DNA of 9,072 nucleotides from Candidatus Fischerbacteria bacterium RBG_13_37_8 (GTDB taxonomy: Bacteria; Acidobacteriota; HRBIN11; MFGW01): assembly GCA_001780385.1 (NCBI GenBank), contig MFGW01000180.1, forward strand, positions 89,214-98,285, given 5' to 3'. Every line of letters begins with the position of its first letter. Position 1 is the stretch's first letter. Below the pieces are notes generated by a model. The model had not been told where the DNA came from and made no database searches. It worked only from the letters and a program-made list of their open reading frames with translations. Both the position numbers and the translations under genes were made by a program. This document shows, piece by piece, positions 6,561 through 9,072 of the stretch.

Positions 6561-7278
6561 TATACATTCGAATTACGAAGCACTAAAAAGTGTCTTTGCC
6601 TCGGTAAAAAGGAAGCATTTTGATCTTACTCTTATGCTGGGAGACCTTGTAGGGTATGGCGCTAGTCCAAACCAGGTCGTTAATATCATTCGTTCTTTAA
6701 AAAATACTGTCGTAATCAGGGGTAATCATGATAAAGTTGCTGCAGGATTAGAATCAGGCAATAATTTTAACCGACCGGCTTCCATATCCGCAAAATGGAC
6801 ATATGAAAAATTAACACAAATTAACAGAAATTATCTCCGCAAATTAATTCGTGGTCCTTTAAAAATCAATGACCATGTAAGCATAGCTCATGGGAGTCCT
6901 CTCAATGAAGATGATTATATTTTTTCAGAATTCGATGCCCTTGAGGTATTCTATAACACGACGGCTCCGATTATTTTTTTTGGACATACCCATTATCCGA
7001 TTATTTATTCTTTCAGCAATAATATAATAACGGCCATGCGTGTTCAAGATGTTAAGCAAACCTATGCTCTGAATAAAAATACCCGGTATTTAATAAATCC
7101 CGGTTCTATAGGACAACCGCGCGACAGGCATCCGTATGCTTCCTATGCAGTGTGGGATTCAGAAAAATGGAAAGTTACTTTATACAGGATTTCATATGAT
7201 ATAAGTTCGGCACAGCAGCGGATAATAAAAGCGGGACTACCATCTTCACTTGCTGCCCGTCTTTCATTGGGAGTATAG
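6538..7278 (+). CDS. Calcineurin-like metallophosphoesterase (predicted phosphodiesterase, YfcE/MJ0936-like)
   Basis: The 246-residue protein carries the complete two-metal signature: SDIHSN (Asp8, His10), GDLVGYG (Asp36), GNHD (Asn63, His64), AHGSP with His118, and GHTH (149-152). NPGSIGQPRD (187-196) is typical of the small bacterial branch (COG0622/COG0639-like). Members are soluble Mn-dependent phosphodiesterases or phosphatases, and the natural substrate cannot be predicted; dinucleoside polyphosphates, cyclic nucleotides and phosphosugars all occur in the wider superfamily. The start codon lies inside the aroK tail with a 23-base overlap and no Shine-Dalgarno, so translation probably depends on ribosomes finishing aroK. 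A downstream start would lose the first metal-binding motif, so 6538 is firm. It ends just before a repeat-rich hairpin that may close the aro transcript. A role in shikimate metabolism is only an inference from position. Confidence 0.92.
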   Translation: MKYLILSDIHSNYEALKSVFASVKRKHFDLTLMLGDLVGYGASPNQVVNIIRSLKNTVVIRGNHDKVAAGLESGNNFNRPASISAKWTYEKLTQINRNYLRKLIRGPLKINDHVSIAHGSPLNEDDYIFSEFDALEVFYNTTAPIIFFGHTHYPIIYSFSNNIITAMRVQDVKQTYALNKNTRYLINPGSIGQPRDRHPYASYAVWDSEKWKVTLYRISYDISSAQQRIIKAGLPSSLAARLSLGV

Positions 7279-7285
7279 GACAGTC

Positions 7286-7372
7286 GAGTTTACGGGTTTA
7301 TAGAGTTTATTGGATTAATTGAGTTTGTTGGGTTTAATCAAGCTATCTAAACTCTATAAACCCAATAAATCC
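7286..7372. repeat. 9-base repeat array in both orientations forming a long hairpin; possible terminator
   Basis: Forward units of the GRGTTTATT type run from 7286 to 7339, including GGGTTTATA (7294), GAGTTTATT (7303), GGATTAATT (7312), GAGTTTGTT (7321) and GGGTTTAAT (7330). The inverted form follows at 7348-7372. GGGTTTATAGAGTTTA (7294-7309) pairs perfectly over 16 bases with TAAACTCTATAAACCC (7348-7363). Inside the loop GATTAA (7313-7318) pairs with TTAATC (7334-7339). It begins eight bases after the phosphoesterase stop and could end the aro transcript, but there is no U-run after the stem, so a classical intrinsic terminator is not shown. Confidence 0.75.
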
Positions 7373-7391
7373 TTGAACCTTGAACATAAAA
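7372..7391. repeat. 7-base repeat CTTGAAC, two units, second copy of the 19-base shared stretch
   Basis: CTTGAAC at 7372-7378 and 7379-7385 is followed by ATAAAA. Positions 7373-7391 are identical to 914-932. Here the copy lies 16 bases before the nadB start. Confidence 0.75.
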
Positions 7392-7395
7392 TAGT

Positions 7396-7399
7396 GGAG
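7396..7399 (+). promoter_or_regulatory. Ribosome binding site of nadB
   Basis: GGAG is followed by eight bases and the ATG at 7408. It supports that start over the out-of-frame ATG at 7401. Confidence 0.65.
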
Positions 7400-7407
7400 A
7401 ATGTTTA

Positions 7408-8994
7408 ATGAAAAAAGTGTATAAGGATGTGGTTATCATAGGAGCAGGAGTTGCCGGACTCCGTGCAGCCATAGCGCTTGAGGATACAGGTGAAATAGTA
7501 ATTTTAGCAAAAGATGAATTGATTGAAAGTTCATCCGAGTATGCGCAGGGTGGGATAGCGGTTGCGTTAAGTGATGAAGACACCGTAGGCATTCATTTCC
7601 AGGATACGATAAATGCAGGGGATGGACTTTGTGATGAGGAAGCGGTAAAAATACTGGTTGAAGAGGGACCGCCTCGAATTACGGAGCTTATTGAATGGGG
7701 CACCACGTTTGATAAAGAGGGAACCAGGCTTGCTTTCACACGTGAAGCTGCGCATTCTCGAAATAGAATACTGCATGCCCATGGTGATTCTACGGGAAAA
7801 GAAATCGTCAGGGCGCTTCTTGCGCGTACGAAACATATCAAGAATCTACAGTTTCTTCCGAAGCATCATACCCTTCGTCTAATCCTGTCAGACGACAACC
7901 GGGCGAGTGGTGTACTCTGCATTGATGAAGAGAATCATGAAATAAAGCTTATACATACGAGGGCTATTTTACTGGCTACAGGGGGAAATGGCCGTGTATA
8001 TTCCGTTACCACGAATCCTGCACTTGCTACGGGAGACGGCATAGCCTATGCTTTCGAAGTAGGAGCCGAAATGATGGACATGGAATTTGTGCAATTTCAT
8101 CCTACCATGCTCTATCTGCGAAATGCACCACCGTTTCTTCTTTCAGAAGCATTGCGAGGTGAAGGTGCACATCTGGTCAACATGAAAGGTGAACGTTTCA
8201 TGCATAAGTACCATCACATGGGAGAGCTGGCGCCGCGTGATATCGTAAGCCGAGCAATTACCGATGAAATAATTGCCACGCGTTCGCATTTTGTTTTTCT
8301 TGATATGCGTCATCTCGATTCCGATTTTTTGCGGGTACGGTTTCCCAAAATATATCATTCCTGTCTTGCCTATGATTTTGATATTACGAAGCATTTAGTG
8401 CCTGTACATCCCTCTGCTCATTATTTTATGGGGGGTGTTAAGACTGACCTTCATAGTAGAACTTCAGTAAGGGGACTCTATGCAGCGGGAGAAGTAGCAT
8501 GCAACGGTGTGCATGGTGCCAACCGGCTTGCCAGTAATTCATTGCTTGATGGCATCGTATATGGTGCAAGAGCAGGAAATGCTATTATACAGGATCTTGA
8601 TTCACTTCCACTTCATAATTCATTAGACCTGCCTCCTGTTTCAGATACCGGCATCGATCCCCCTACCTGGATTTATTTTCAAAATGAAATTAAACGCATC
8701 GCATGGCATAATATTGGTATCAAGCGATGTGAACATTCTCTCCTGCAAGCCATAACTTCCCTGAATGTTATTGAAAAAAGCTTTCCACAGGAAGTAATCC
8801 CCAGCAGACTCCTTTCAGAAAGCAGAAACCTCAAGACCGTTGCGAAACTCATTGCACTTTTTGCCCTCCTGCGTACTGAAAGCAGGGGTGCCCATTTCCG
8901 GACAGATTACCTTAACCGCGATGATACCCACTGGATACACCATCAGTCCTATAGTAAAAACAGCATCGAAGAAATTCTGGTGAGTATATTATGA
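7408..8994 (+). CDS. nadB: L-aspartate oxidase
   Basis: This FAD enzyme oxidises L-aspartate to iminoaspartate, which NadA condenses with dihydroxyacetone phosphate to quinolinate in de novo NAD synthesis; fumarate or oxygen re-oxidises the flavin. The 528 residues fit the family. The FAD dinucleotide motif is GAGVAG (12-17), followed by SSSEYAQGGIA (41-51) and TREAAHSRNRILHAHGDSTG (111-130). Later come MMDMEFVQFHPT, GELAPRDIVSRAI, HYFMGG (338-343) and GEVACNGVHGANRLASNSLL (361-380). Glu113, His338 and Arg373 align with E. coli NadB Glu121, His351 and Arg386. The AHSRNRILH segment separates it from succinate dehydrogenase and fumarate reductase flavoproteins. The C-terminal helical domain is intact. 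The gene is separated from the phosphoesterase by 129 bases of repeats, so it may be its own unit. nadA and nadC are not visible; its TGA touches a tandem repeat. Confidence 0.96.
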   Translation: MKKVYKDVVIIGAGVAGLRAAIALEDTGEIVILAKDELIESSSEYAQGGIAVALSDEDTVGIHFQDTINAGDGLCDEEAVKILVEEGPPRITELIEWGTTFDKEGTRLAFTREAAHSRNRILHAHGDSTGKEIVRALLARTKHIKNLQFLPKHHTLRLILSDDNRASGVLCIDEENHEIKLIHTRAILLATGGNGRVYSVTTNPALATGDGIAYAFEVGAEMMDMEFVQFHPTMLYLRNAPPFLLSEALRGEGAHLVNMKGERFMHKYHHMGELAPRDIVSRAITDEIIATRSHFVFLDMRHLDSDFLRVRFPKIYHSCLAYDFDITKHLVPVHPSAHYFMGGVKTDLHSRTSVRGLYAAGEVACNGVHGANRLASNSLLDGIVYGARAGNAIIQDLDSLPLHNSLDLPPVSDTGIDPPTWIYFQNEIKRIAWHNIGIKRCEHSLLQAITSLNVIEKSFPQEVIPSRLLSESRNLKTVAKLIALFALLRTESRGAHFRTDYLNRDDTHWIHHQSYSKNSIEEILVSIL

Positions 8995-9035
8995 TGGGGA
9001 CTAGGGAATGGGGACTAGGGAATGGGGACTAGGGC
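8994..9035. repeat. 14-base tandem repeat ATGGGGACTAGGGA, three units
   Basis: Units occupy 8994-9007, 9008-9021 and 9022-9035; the first two are identical and the third differs in its last base. The first base of the array is the last base of the nadB stop codon. The array is related to the inverted element at 4623-4680. The remaining bases to the window end (9036-9072) show no gene; a TTGACA at 9058-9063 might be a -35 box but its partner would lie outside. Confidence 0.9.
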
Positions 9036-9072
9036 ATAAGCGCTCAAATAAGAGGTGTTGACATTACGGAAA

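Noticed and set aside
8994..9035. Possible CRISPR array
   Set aside because: The repeat is 14 bases with no spacers between units, so it is a simple tandem repeat; no cas genes are present.
9058..9063. Perfect TTGACA that could be a -35 box
   Set aside because: The matching -10 would fall beyond the end of the window, so the promoter cannot be assessed.
1..9072. Transfer RNA, ribosomal RNA, transposase or phage genes
   Set aside because: I saw no tRNA-like cloverleaf, rRNA segment, transposase motif or integrase on either strand.

Overview
The window is a visibly AT-rich stretch of bacterial chromosome with six protein genes of recognisable family, in two divergent blocks separated by a 353-base regulatory gap. 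The left block reads leftward: an oligopeptide-transporter (OPT) family permease cut off by the window edge (1-672), and upstream of it a very large membrane-anchored Ser/Thr protein kinase with a tetratricopeptide (TPR) tail (945-4376). The right block reads rightward: EPSP synthase aroA (4730-6010), shikimate kinase aroK (6018-6560), a calcineurin-like metallophosphoesterase (6538-7278) and, after a repeat-filled gap, L-aspartate oxidase nadB (7408-8994).

The organism is not settled. Hanks-type kinases fused to a transmembrane helix and long TPR arrays, with the juxtamembrane pattern EPIxARPxSxxYRL, are common in Acidobacteria/Aminicenantes, Planctomycetes and related uncultured groups. The simple G-rich and GTTTATT-type repeats in the gaps also resemble what I remember from metagenome-derived genomes. 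I would name an uncultured bacterium of that broad kind and no more. Shine-Dalgarno use is mixed: the OPT gene has a perfect AGGAGG and nadB a GGAG, while aroA, aroK and the phosphoesterase have none that is convincing.

aroA and aroK carry out two steps of the shikimate pathway (shikimate to shikimate-3-phosphate by AroK, then to EPSP by AroA). The phosphoesterase start codon lies inside the aroK tail, so the three genes look like one transcript. nadB makes iminoaspartate for NAD synthesis; its partners nadA and nadC are not in the window. The kinase is probably a signalling protein with a cytoplasmic catalytic domain and an extracytoplasmic TPR tail; nothing links it firmly to its neighbours.

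The two most interesting signals are structural. First, the kinase tail is built from an exact 46-residue repeat, a TPR with about 12 extra residues carrying an HGxDP motif; at least eight consecutive units stay in perfect phase. Second, the gaps are filled with short-period tandem repeats (7, 9 and 14 bases) that recur between gaps, sometimes in inverted orientation, and form long hairpins. Smaller points are a possible leaderless aroA mRNA, and a 38-codon reading frame that overlaps the OPT start.
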